Origin: VRUE01 sp963703335 | Lineage (GTDB): Bacteria > Actinomycetota > Thermoleophilia > Solirubrobacterales > 70-9 | Assembly (NCBI GenBank): GCA_963703335.1 | Contig: OY969812.1 | Coordinates: forward strand, 372,001-436,000 | DNA length: 64,000 nucleotides | Direction: 5' to 3' | Shown: in pieces, positions 7,444 to 14,958 of the stretch | How positions within the stretch are numbered: the stretch's first letter is position 1 | Layout: every line of letters begins with the position of its first letter | Program-made: the position numbers and the translations under genes | Notes under the pieces: generated by a model | The model's input: only the letters and a program-made list of their open reading frames with translations | What the model was told of the DNA's origin: nothing | The model's database searches: none

Positions 7444-8436
7444 TCAAACGAGGCCGAAACCCATGCGCTCGCGAACCTCAGCCACGGTCGGCGCGGCGAT
7501 CGCGCGGGCCTTCTCGGCCCCTGCGGCGAGCGTCGCCTCGAGCGCCGCCTCATCCGGGCGCAGCTCGGCGTAGCGCTCGCGGACCGGGGCGAGATAGTCA
7601 ACGACCGCCTCTGCCACGGCCTTCTTGAAATCGCCGTAGCCGGCGCCCTCGAACTCGCGCTCTACCGCGGCCGGGTCGGTGCCGCGGGCGACCGCGTAGA
7701 CGTCGATCAGGTTGGCGATGCCGGGCTTGTCGGGGGCACGGCGCACCTCGCGATCGGAGTCGGTGACGGCGCTGCCGAGCTTTTTGCGGATCGCCCCGGG
7801 CTCGTCGAGGACGAGGACCGTGCCGCTCTCGGTCCCACCGGTGGTCGACATCTTCCGCTCGGGCTCCTGCAGGTCCATGATCCGCGCGCCGACCTCGGGA
7901 ATGCGCATCTCCGGCACCACCAGGGTCTCGCCGAAGCGCTCGTTGAAGCGGCGGGCGATCTCGCGCATCAGCTCGACGTGCTGGCGCTGATCGTCGCCGA
8001 CCGGCACCTCAGTCGCCCGGTAGGCGAGCACGTCGGCGGCCATCAGCACCGGGTAGAAGAAGAGCGCCGCGGAGACGAGCTCCTGCTTCGCCGACTTGTC
8101 CTTGAACTGGGTCATGCGGTTGAGATCGCCGTGCGAGGTGACCGACGAGAGAAGCCAGGTCAGCTCGCTGTGCTCGCGCACGTCGGATTGGCGGAAGAAG
8201 ATGCAGCGCTCGGGGTCGAGGCCGGCGGCGAGAAGGATCGCGGCCGTGTCGTAGAGCCGCTCGCGCAGCTCGGCCGGGTCATAGGAGACCGAGAGTGCAT
8301 GAAGGTCGACGATGCAGAAGATCGCCGGCTTGCCCCGCTCCTGCCCCTCGACGTACTGGCGAATCGCGCCAATGTAGTTGCCGAGGTGCTTGCGGCCGGT
8401 GGGTTGGATCCCGGAGAAGACGATCGGTTTCGCCAT
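7444..8436 (-). CDS. trpS: Tryptophanyl-tRNA synthetase
   Basis: Class I aminoacyl-tRNA synthetase charging tRNA-Trp. The start at ATG 8436 gives a 330-residue protein opening with KPIVFSGIQPTGRKHLGNYIGA, where HLGN is the HIGH motif; a longer open frame upstream runs into repeats and is not conserved. The second ATP motif is KMSTTGG (KMSKS variant), and VGDDQRQHVELMREIA is the family's tRNA/Trp region. The length is normal for bacterial TrpRS. A compound palindrome (8475-8580) lies just upstream of the start. Confidence 0.95.
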   Translation of the reverse strand: MAKPIVFSGIQPTGRKHLGNYIGAIRQYVEGQERGKPAIFCIVDLHALSVSYDPAELRERLYDTAAILLAAGLDPERCIFFRQSDVREHSELTWLLSSVTSHGDLNRMTQFKDKSAKQELVSAALFFYPVLMAADVLAYRATEVPVGDDQRQHVELMREIARRFNERFGETLVVPEMRIPEVGARIMDLQEPERKMSTTGGTESGTVLVLDEPGAIRKKLGSAVTDSDREVRRAPDKPGIANLIDVYAVARGTDPAAVEREFEGAGYGDFKKAVAEAVVDYLAPVRERYAELRPDEAALEATLAAGAEKARAIAAPTVAEVRERMGFGLV

Positions 8437-8474
8437 AGCGCCGCGGAGCCTAGTCCAGCCACCCGAACCACTGG

Positions 8475-8580
8475 GGTGCAACGTCTTACGTTCCCGCGAG
8501 GACCACAAAGCGTTGCACCTGCAGCACGGCCTGTCGGTGCAACGCGTTGCGGTCCCTTGAGGGGAACAAAACGTTGCACC
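8475..8580. repeat. Double palindrome, two 45-base units in opposite orientation
   Basis: Unit A (8475-8519) and unit B (8536-8580) each begin GGTGCAACG and end CGTTGCACC, so each is a palindrome by itself. Unit B is also a close reverse complement of unit A, so the whole can fold as one long stem. It lies between trpS (start 8436) and the end of the exporter gene (8590). The architecture recalls bacterial interspersed mosaic (REP/BIME) elements. No transposase is nearby. Confidence 0.85.
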
Positions 8581-8589
8581 CCGATGGTG

Positions 8590-10194
8590 CTAGGCGGGGG
8601 AGGGAGTTGTCGACTCTCGCTCGTTGGCGCCGGCCCCGTGGCCGCACTCGCCTGCTTGGGCCGATCCCCGGTTGGGGATTGCTTCAACTCTGCGGCGCGG
8701 GTTTTCGATACCGAAACCAGAGACGGCGCCGCCGACGATCATCAGGATGCCGGCGATGCCGATGCCGAGGTGAAAGGCCGAGGTCGAGGCGTCGGCGGAA
8801 GCCGCGTCCACGCGCGTCGCCTGAACCGGCGGCAGCGAGCCGGTGTCGGGCACGGCTAGGGGCTGCGCCTTGGCGTCGGAGATCGTGCGCTCGGCGCGGG
8901 GGCCAAGCGGGCGGTCGCCGAGGTTGCCGTCGAGGGCTGAGCCAAAGTAGCCGGAGATCACCGCGCCGAGGACGGCGATCGCCAAGAGACCCGCCACTCG
9001 CGCGACGCCGTTGTTGACGCCGGAGGCGATGCCGACGTGGCGTTCGGAGACCGAGTCGAGCACGGTCGCCGTCAGCGGCGCGACCGTCGCTGAGAGACCG
9101 AGGCCGAAGACGAGGATGCCCGGCAGCACCTCGGTTACATACGCCCCGTCGGAGCCGACCATCAGCAACATCAGCAGGCCGACCCCGCCGACGATCGGGC
9201 CGATCGTCATCGGCAGGCGCGGGCCGGTGCCCGACGCCATTTTGCCCCAGCGCGGCGAGAGGAAGAAGAGGATCAGCGAGACGGGCGTGGTGGCCAAGCC
9301 CGCCTCCAGCGGCGAGTAACCGGCCACCTGCTGGAGGAAGAGACCGACGAAGAAGAGGCCGCCGATCAGGCCCGCGTAGGTCGAGAGCGTGGTCAAGTTG
9401 GCGACGGCGAAGTTGCGGATCTTGAATAGGCCGAGGTCGAGCATCGGATGGCGGGCGCGCATCTCGTGCAAGACGAAGAGGACGAAGCAGATGATGCCGG
9501 CGACGAAGGGAACCCAGACGAGCGGATCGCCCCAGCCGCGCGTCGGCTGCTCGATCAGGGCGAAGACGGGGCCGCCGAACCCGGCGGCGGAGAGGGCGAT
9601 GCCCGACCAGTCGATACCCCTGAATGCGTCCGGGTCACGGCTCTCGCGCACCGAGTGCATGGTCAGGGCCACCGTCGCGGCGATCAGGGGCAGGTTGACC
9701 CAGAAGATCGAGCGCCAGGAGGTGAGGCTGACCAGAGCCCCTCCCCCCGCCGGCCCGATTACGGTCGCGATCCCGGTCCAGGCCGTCCATGTCCCCACCG
9801 CCTTGCCCCGCTCTGCCCCCTCGAAGGTGGCGGCGACGATCGCGAGCGATCCCGGCACGAGCAACGCCCCCGCGATCCCCTGCAGCGCCCGGGCAGCGAT
9901 CAGGATCTCGACCGTGGGGGCGATCGCGCAGAGCGCTGAGATGACGCCGAAAGCGACCAAGCCCCAAATGAACATCCGTCGCCGGCCGAACTGGTCGCCG
10001 AGCGAGCCACCGACGAGGAGCAGCGAGACCAGGGTGAGCATGTAGGCCTCGACCACCCACTGCTGCCCCGCCAGCCCCGCGTCGAGCCCGTCGGCGATCG
10101 CCGGCAGCGCCACGTTGACCACGGTCGAGTCGAGGAAGACAACCGTCGAGCCAAGAATCGTCGCGACCAGGGTCAGGCGCTGCTGGCGGGTCAC
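8590..10194 (-). CDS. MFS drug exporter, DHA2 (14-TM, EmrB/QacA) family
   Basis: 534-residue integral membrane protein that would export drugs or toxic organics using the proton gradient. Start is GTG 10194: the first helix follows at once (LVATILGSTVVFLDSTVVNVALPAI). Family signatures are GGSLGDQFGRRRMF (loop 2-3), RALQGIAGALLVPGSLAIVA and GPAGGGALVSLTSWRSIFWVNLP (motif C region). The number of hydrophobic segments fits 14 helices. The C-terminal ~50 residues are polar and Ala/Gly-rich. The frame stays open far upstream, but that part is antisense to the gene at 10324. The substrate cannot be predicted. Confidence 0.9.
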   Translation of the reverse strand: MTRQQRLTLVATILGSTVVFLDSTVVNVALPAIADGLDAGLAGQQWVVEAYMLTLVSLLLVGGSLGDQFGRRRMFIWGLVAFGVISALCAIAPTVEILIAARALQGIAGALLVPGSLAIVAATFEGAERGKAVGTWTAWTGIATVIGPAGGGALVSLTSWRSIFWVNLPLIAATVALTMHSVRESRDPDAFRGIDWSGIALSAAGFGGPVFALIEQPTRGWGDPLVWVPFVAGIICFVLFVLHEMRARHPMLDLGLFKIRNFAVANLTTLSTYAGLIGGLFFVGLFLQQVAGYSPLEAGLATTPVSLILFFLSPRWGKMASGTGPRLPMTIGPIVGGVGLLMLLMVGSDGAYVTEVLPGILVFGLGLSATVAPLTATVLDSVSERHVGIASGVNNGVARVAGLLAIAVLGAVISGYFGSALDGNLGDRPLGPRAERTISDAKAQPLAVPDTGSLPPVQATRVDAASADASTSAFHLGIGIAGILMIVGGAVSGFGIENPRRRVEAIPNRGSAQAGECGHGAGANERESTTPSPA

Positions 10195-10207
10195 CGTTCG
10201 AGTGTAG

Positions 10208-10256
10208 GACGAGGCGCGGATTTCCCATACCTGACATGGAAAATCCGCGTCTCGTC
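10208..10256. repeat. Near-perfect 21-bp hairpin next to the exporter start
   Basis: Arms 10208-10228 and 10236-10256 match at 19 of 21 positions, the two exceptions being G-T type, with a 7-base loop. It lies in the divergent spacer just upstream of the MFS start (10194) and ahead of the gene at 10324. It could form in either transcript. The core TTTTCC/GGGAAA resembles the hairpin at 19878-19918. Confidence 0.75.
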
Positions 10257-10323
10257 GGATCACGGCCGGGACCTCTGCCATGTCTTCGCTCGTACTTGTT
10301 GCGTGAACCGCGAAGGAGGAGAG

Positions 10324-11388
10324 ATGACGAAGAGGGTGCTGCTTGTCGCGCTGCTGGGCCTGCTGAGTTGTGGAGCTACCGCGCCGAGCGCGGTGGCCAA
10401 GGGGCTGGAGATGGGCGCGCGGAACGGCGTAACGGTCGATGGGTCCCCATATCGCTACGTCGCCATCACCACCCACACCACGCCCAAGCTCACGGTGGTC
10501 GCGCGGACCGACCGGCGCGACGGCCGGGTCGATCGCTGGTGGCAACTCGAGGGCGGCTACGACGTGCCGGCGGTCGATTACAACGGCACCGGCGGAGGCC
10601 TCTCCGCTGATGGAAAGAGGCTCGTCCTCAGCCACTTTGCCTTCGACAGCCCTGTTTACCCGCCCAAGACCACGCGGGTGGCGATCCTCGACACCGATCT
10701 TCGCCCTCAGCGGCACCTGCAAGCCGGACAGCGGCGCCCACCCAGCGTCTTCGGCTCGATCGAGCTGCGTGGCCACTTCGCGTTCGACGCGATCTCGCCG
10801 GACGGCTCGACGATCTACCTGATCCACCACTTCGCGAACCTCACCGGGCCGTCCTACATCACCCGCTACGAGGTGCGCGCCTATGACGTAGAGAGCGACC
10901 GCCTCCTCCCCGAACCGATCGTCGATCCCGACGAGCCGGAGGAGCGCATGGAGGGCCTGCCGCTCTACCGCGCGATGAGCCCCGACGGGCGCTGGGCCTA
11001 CACGCTCTACGACGGCAACGGCAAGGAGCCGTTCATCCACGCCCTCGACACCGTCGCCGGGCGGGCCGCCTGCATCGACCTGCCCCAGCTGGCCGAACTG
11101 CCGAGACGCTTCCACTACCTGCTTCAACTGCAAACGCGCGAGGGCGGGCGCAAGCTCGTCGTGCTACGCCGCAGGCCGGGGCCGAAACCGACGCGAACAC
11201 TGCTGACAGTGGACACGCGTAGCTTTGAGGTCGGCAAGCCCGAGCTGGTGGCGACGGCGTCGAGCGGGATCGGTCCATGGCCGCCGGTGGTGGTGTTGAG
11301 TGTGGCTGCGGTGCTGCTCTTGGCCTGGGTCGGCCTCCGGCATCACCGCACGCGCGGCGCTGGCGACGGGCCCTCCGAGCAGACATGA
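10324..11388 (+). CDS. Secreted, membrane-anchored protein with beta-propeller-like repeats
   Basis: Start ATG 10324 has a good Shine-Dalgarno (AAGGAGGAG). A signal peptide (MTKRVLLVALLGLLSCGATAPSAVA) is followed by WD40/YVTN-like blade motifs: GGGLSADGKRLVLSHFAF, FDAISPDGSTIYLIHHF and YRAMSPDGRWAYTLYDG. Near the end is one hydrophobic helix (WPPVVVLSVAAVLLLAWVGL) and a short basic tail, giving a type I membrane anchor. It overlaps the next gene by 4 bases (ATGA), so propeller protein and peptidase are probably co-expressed and both extracytoplasmic. The ligand is unknown. Confidence 0.85.
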   Translation: MTKRVLLVALLGLLSCGATAPSAVAKGLEMGARNGVTVDGSPYRYVAITTHTTPKLTVVARTDRRDGRVDRWWQLEGGYDVPAVDYNGTGGGLSADGKRLVLSHFAFDSPVYPPKTTRVAILDTDLRPQRHLQAGQRRPPSVFGSIELRGHFAFDAISPDGSTIYLIHHFANLTGPSYITRYEVRAYDVESDRLLPEPIVDPDEPEERMEGLPLYRAMSPDGRWAYTLYDGNGKEPFIHALDTVAGRAACIDLPQLAELPRRFHYLLQLQTREGGRKLVVLRRRPGPKPTRTLLTVDTRSFEVGKPELVATASSGIGPWPPVVVLSVAAVLLLAWVGLRHHRTRGAGDGPSEQT

Positions 11389-12245
11389 ACCGCCGAGGCC
11401 TCCTTCACGCCGCGGCGGCTGCGGCCGGCTGCGGCGTCATCCTGATCGCCGTGGCCCGATCGCTGCCCGCCGCAGACGGCGGTACGGAAGTGCCCGCCGC
11501 GGCGATGCCGGTCGCGACAGAAGGATCGCCGGTAAGTCGCTTCCTCGCCTTCACACGAACGCCGCGGCGGCCGGGCAACCTGCTTGCCCGCAGGGGCCTT
11601 GCCGGACGCTCGGCGGCCGGGCGGCCAATCGGACTCCTGCAGCGCGGCGATCCGGCGATCGACGGCGAGGTGCTCGTCTTCGGCTGCATCCACGGCGACG
11701 AGTGCGCCGCAAGCGAGATCGAACCGCTGGCGCCGGCCAGCGGCTGTCCCGATCCTGCGTCCGAGATCTTTCTCGTCCGAAATCTCAACCCGGACGGCCT
11801 CGCAACCGGCAGCCGCCTCAACGGCCGCGGGGTCGACCTCAACCGCAACTTCCCCTCGGACTGGCGGCCGATCGGGCGGCGCGGCGATCCGCAGTACTCC
11901 GGCCCGCGACCGTTTTCCGAGCCGGAAACGAGGCTTGCTGCCCGCCTCATCCGCACCCTCGGGCCGGCGGTGACGATCTGGTTCCACCAGCACCACCAAC
12001 CCCGGCCGCTGGTCCGTGCCTGGGGGCCAAGCAACGCCGCCGGCCGCACCTTCGCCCGCCTCGGCCGGCTTCGCTTCCGCTCCCTACCCTGGCCCGACGG
12101 GACGGCGCCGAACTGGCAAAACCACCGCTTTCCGGGAGCCAGCTCCTTCGTCGTCGAGCTGCCACCGGGACCACTTGGGATCAACCTCAAAGACCGGCTC
12201 GAGCGGACCGTCGTGCGCCTGGCTCGAAAGGTGGGCGAAGATTGA
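11385..12245 (+). CDS. Secreted M14-type zinc carboxypeptidase (murein peptide amidase-like)
   Basis: 286 residues. The N-terminus is a Tat/Sec-like leader (MNRRGLLHAAAAAAGCGVILIAVA). Zinc ligands are visible as GCIHGDECAAS (HxxE type) and the later His in IWFHQHHQ; RNLNPDG and GVDLNRNFP carry the substrate-binding Arg/Asn, and FVVELPPG holds the catalytic Glu. All key residues are present, so it should be active. The short form with VDLNRNFP resembles MpaA-like enzymes that trim peptidoglycan peptides, so a cell-wall role is likely but inferred. It is coupled to the preceding propeller protein and followed by the sigma factor gene after 24 bases. Confidence 0.88.
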   Translation: MNRRGLLHAAAAAAGCGVILIAVARSLPAADGGTEVPAAAMPVATEGSPVSRFLAFTRTPRRPGNLLARRGLAGRSAAGRPIGLLQRGDPAIDGEVLVFGCIHGDECAASEIEPLAPASGCPDPASEIFLVRNLNPDGLATGSRLNGRGVDLNRNFPSDWRPIGRRGDPQYSGPRPFSEPETRLAARLIRTLGPAVTIWFHQHHQPRPLVRAWGPSNAAGRTFARLGRLRFRSLPWPDGTAPNWQNHRFPGASSFVVELPPGPLGINLKDRLERTVVRLARKVGED

Positions 12246-12269
12246 GATGTCCCGCGGAAGAGGTGAGGG

Positions 12270-12788
12270 TTGGGAGCTGAAGAACGAAGGCTCGTCAAAG
12301 GGGCGCAGCGCGGCTCTCGAGATGCCCTCGCCGAGCTCTACGCGGTGCACTGGCCGCGTGCCCACCGTGCCGCCTACCTCGTCGTCCACGACGCCGGGGC
12401 AGCTGAGGACATCGCCCAGGACGCCTTCCTGGCCGCGGTTGACGCGCTCGACCGCTTCGACCGCCGCCGGCCGTTCGGTCCCTGGCTGCACCGGATCGTC
12501 ATCAACCGGGCGATCGATTGGGGGCGGCGCGAAGCGCTGCGGCGCAGCGCCGGCGACCCGGCCGAGCAGCCGCAGGCCGAGGCGCCCCCGGAGGTCATCG
12601 GAGGAGAGCTGATGCCCGCGCTCGCCCAACTGCCGCCCGAGCAGCGAGCCGTCGTCGTCCTCCGTTACCTGCTCGAGTACACGCCGGGTGAGATCGCGCG
12701 GATGCTCGAGCTGCCCCGCGGCACGGTCAACTCGCGCCTGCGCCGCGGCCTCAACCAGCTCCGCGACCTGATCGAGGTAGAGGGATGA
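12270..12788 (+). CDS. RNA polymerase sigma factor, ECF (sigma-70 region 2/4)
   Basis: 172 residues with region 2 (DALAELYAVHWPRAHRAAYLVV, then AEDIAQDAFLAA for -10 recognition) and region 4 (LPPEQRAVVVLRYLLEYTPGEIARML-type helix-turn-helix, then GTVNSRLRRGL). The start is TTG 12270 with GGAAGAGG upstream; no in-frame ATG or GTG fits better. It is followed by a 4-base overlap with a membrane protein that looks like its anti-sigma factor. Target promoters are unknown; the upstream peptidase and propeller genes suggest a cell-envelope regulon. Confidence 0.9.
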   Translation: MGAEERRLVKGAQRGSRDALAELYAVHWPRAHRAAYLVVHDAGAAEDIAQDAFLAAVDALDRFDRRRPFGPWLHRIVINRAIDWGRREALRRSAGDPAEQPQAEAPPEVIGGELMPALAQLPPEQRAVVVLRYLLEYTPGEIARMLELPRGTVNSRLRRGLNQLRDLIEVEG

Positions 12789-14026
12789 GCGAGGACCGGC
12801 TGCGCAACCTGCTCCGCGAAGAGCCGTTGCCCGGAGCCGCCGAGGCCGAACAGCGCGGCCTCGCCCTGGTCAGCCAGGCCTACGCCGAACGGCGTCCCCC
12901 GAGCCGGCCGGTGCTGCCGCGCCTCGCCGTCGCCTTGGCTGCCGCCGCCCTTCTCGCCGCTCTGCTCCTAACCCCCGCCGGCGCCGCCGTCCGGGACTGG
13001 ATCGACGACGTCTTCACCGCCGGCGTCCGCCATGCGGAGCCGGCGCTGACCGAAGTTCCCGGCGGGGGCGAGCTGCTCGTGCAATCGCCGCGCGGTCCCT
13101 GGGTCGTGCAGGCGGATGGATCGCGGCGACTGCTCGGCCGCTACGGCGAAGCGACGTGGTCGCCGCGCGGGCTCTTCGTCGCCGCCTCCTCGGGGCGAAC
13201 GCTGAGCGCGATAGAGCCGGACGGGACGCCCCGCTGGTCGATATCCGCTGGGGGAACGGTGCGTACCCCGCGCTGGTCGCCGTCGGGATTCCGGATCGCC
13301 TACCGCGCCGGGCGCGGACTCCGGGTCGCGCACGCAGACGCCAGCGAGGACCGGCTCATCGACGACCGGGTCGCCCCGGTCGCGCCGGCCTGGTTTCCGG
13401 CCGGCCCCCATCTGCTCGCCTACGTCGACGCCGACGGCGAGGTGCGTGTACGCAATACCGACAGCGGCGAGGTGCTGACCTCGGTCGGCGCCACTTCTCC
13501 CCATCCGACCGCCCTGGGCTGGGATCGCGATGGAAGCGAGCTCCTGCAGGCCTCCAGCAGGGGGATCTGGCTCCGTCACGTCGGCATAAGCAAGCTCGTC
13601 GAGCGCATCGAGCTCGGTCCAGCGAGGCGGCTGAACCTGCCGGCAGGCGCGATCGTCCGGACCACTTCCTTCGCGCCCGACGAAGACGCAATCGCCGTTC
13701 TGCTGAGACGGCGAACACGCGCCGGCGTGCGCGACGAAGTCCTGGTCCTCGATCCCCACGGCGGCCCGCCGCGACGCCTCCTCTCGATCTCGGGACGCCT
13801 CGAAGGGCTCGCCTGGTCTCCCGGCGGCGATCGCCTCCTGGTTGGCTGGCCTGCCGCCAACCAGTGGCTGTTCCTACCATTCGGCGCCGGCCGAATCGAA
13901 GCCGTCAACGAGATCGCGTCCACCTTTTCGCCCGGCAGCCAGGAGATACCACCCTTCCCCCACATCGAGGGATGGTGCTGCCCACCGGCGCCGGGTGGGT
14001 TCGGATGGCGCTCACGGAGCTCCTGA
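12785..14026 (+). CDS. Presumed anti-sigma factor with extracytoplasmic TolB-like propeller
   Basis: 413 residues: a cytoplasmic N-terminus of about 45 residues (MSEDRLRNLLREEPLPGAAEAEQRG...), one transmembrane helix (LAVALAAAALLAALLLTPAGAA), then a long outside part with repeated SPxG blade motifs (ATWSPRGLFVAAS, PRWSPSGFRIAY, LAWSPGGDRLLVGW) of a six-bladed-type propeller. The arrangement sigma factor / ATGA overlap / single-span protein is the classic sigma-anti-sigma pair. The short cytoplasmic part lacks an obvious HxxxCxxC zinc motif, so the anti-sigma role is inferred from context. The C-terminus WCCPPAPGGFGWRS is unusual. Confidence 0.75.
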   Translation: MSEDRLRNLLREEPLPGAAEAEQRGLALVSQAYAERRPPSRPVLPRLAVALAAAALLAALLLTPAGAAVRDWIDDVFTAGVRHAEPALTEVPGGGELLVQSPRGPWVVQADGSRRLLGRYGEATWSPRGLFVAASSGRTLSAIEPDGTPRWSISAGGTVRTPRWSPSGFRIAYRAGRGLRVAHADASEDRLIDDRVAPVAPAWFPAGPHLLAYVDADGEVRVRNTDSGEVLTSVGATSPHPTALGWDRDGSELLQASSRGIWLRHVGISKLVERIELGPARRLNLPAGAIVRTTSFAPDEDAIAVLLRRRTRAGVRDEVLVLDPHGGPPRRLLSISGRLEGLAWSPGGDRLLVGWPAANQWLFLPFGAGRIEAVNEIASTFSPGSQEIPPFPHIEGWCCPPAPGGFGWRSRSS

Positions 14027-14166
14027 TCGAGACGCGAGCTCAATTATATAGAAAAACTCTTGATCAATCTACTTGCCTTGTGCACACGGCATGAGAGCGT
14101 GGTCTCCGGACGAGGAGCCGCTGACTGGGCGGTCAATGAACCGAACAACGCATCGGAGGAAACGAC

Positions 14167-14835
14167 ATGCATAAGAGACACCTCATCAAGCTGCTCGGCT
14201 TGACCGTGCTGGCGGCCATCGGCGTGATGGCAGTGAGCGTCACGGCCGCGCAAGCCAAATACTTACTGTTATTAAACGGTGCCGCAGTTGAAGAACTCCA
14301 CCTCAAAATCGAAGGCTTAGAAGTGAAAATTAAAGCCAAAAACGGCCTGACGATGAAATGTACCAGTGCGGAAGGTTTAGCAATCATTAAAAAAATGGAA
14401 GGCGGCCTCAAAGTAACTGGCGAAGTTTCAGGCACTTTCAAAGGCTGCGTCTGGGTCGGGTCTGAAAAAACCTGCACCATCAATGATGGGGGCGTAGGTC
14501 TCATCAAATTCAAATCCAGTGGCGAAATCGTAATGCCCGATGCGTCAACCTTTATCTTAAACTTTGAAAGCGCGGGATTCTCATTGATTAAAACGGAAGG
14601 CGCATTCTGTACGATCCCGCCAGAAGAAATATTAAGTGGAAGTTTCCATATCCTTATCGAAAACGCCTTAGAAGATACGAAAGTAAAGTTAGGTAAAATC
14701 TTACAGTTAAAAGTTCTCCTCGGCAAAAGCGAACTTACCGAACTAACCGGTGAAGTACATATCTCTGACTTCTTAAACCCCGAAGCGACTATCGGCTTTC
14801 ATTTATGCAACTTAGGCGGCCAGGCTTGCAGCTAG
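14167..14835 (+). CDS. Secreted protein with TTA-rich, AT-biased codons
   Basis: 222 residues. The start ATG 14167 has a good Shine-Dalgarno (GGAGGAAACGAC). A signal peptide ends near AAQA. I count 14 TTA leucine codons, all after the signal peptide, along with many AAA, GAA, ATT and GTA codons. The signal peptide itself uses the GC-rich codons of the neighbours. The mature part looks beta-rich with a few Cys (CTSAEG, KGCVWVGSEKTC, CTIPPEE, LCNLGGQAC). No family recognised. A hairpin terminator follows. A second gene of identical design lies at 42966-43649. Confidence 0.8.
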   Translation: MHKRHLIKLLGLTVLAAIGVMAVSVTAAQAKYLLLLNGAAVEELHLKIEGLEVKIKAKNGLTMKCTSAEGLAIIKKMEGGLKVTGEVSGTFKGCVWVGSEKTCTINDGGVGLIKFKSSGEIVMPDASTFILNFESAGFSLIKTEGAFCTIPPEEILSGSFHILIENALEDTKVKLGKILQLKVLLGKSELTELTGEVHISDFLNPEATIGFHLCNLGGQACS

Positions 14836-14841
14836 CGGAGC

Positions 14842-14859
14842 CCTCCTTTGCAAAGGAGG
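14842..14859. repeat. 18-base palindrome pairing a Shine-Dalgarno sequence with an anti-SD sequence
   Basis: CCTCCTTTGCAAAGGAGG lies 7 bases after the stop codon of the preceding gene. The right half is a consensus ribosome-binding sequence with no start codon suitably placed; the left half equals the 3' tail of 16S rRNA. It may simply be a stem of the 3' end of the transcript. Confidence 0.6.
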
Positions 14860-14893
14860 TTTCGGTAGGCCCGCTTGCTAGTAATTGCTTTGG

Positions 14894-14920
14894 CGGCGAC
14901 CCGCAGCTTGCGGGTCGCCG
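14894..14920 (+). terminator. Hairpin terminator after the TTA-rich secreted-protein gene
   Basis: Perfect 11-bp stem CGGCGACCCGC / GCGGGTCGCCG (14894-14904, 14910-14920) with the loop AGCTT, followed by TTATG. The U-run is weak, but the strength and the position about 60 bases after the stop favour a terminator; it also separates this gene from the convergent fetB. Confidence 0.65.
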
Positions 14921-14958
14921 TTATGAACTCCTGGGCATTCACTTAGCGCCGTAATGCC

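Noticed and set aside
8590..11133. A single 847-codon frame for the MFS exporter
   Set aside because: The first 313 codons are antisense to the well-supported secreted-protein gene at 10324; the first transmembrane helix begins at GTG 10194.
14027..14166. A sigma-70 promoter for the TTA-rich gene at 14167
   Set aside because: AT-rich stretches (TATATA, TTGATC) are present, but no pair of hexamers with 16-18-base spacing is convincing.
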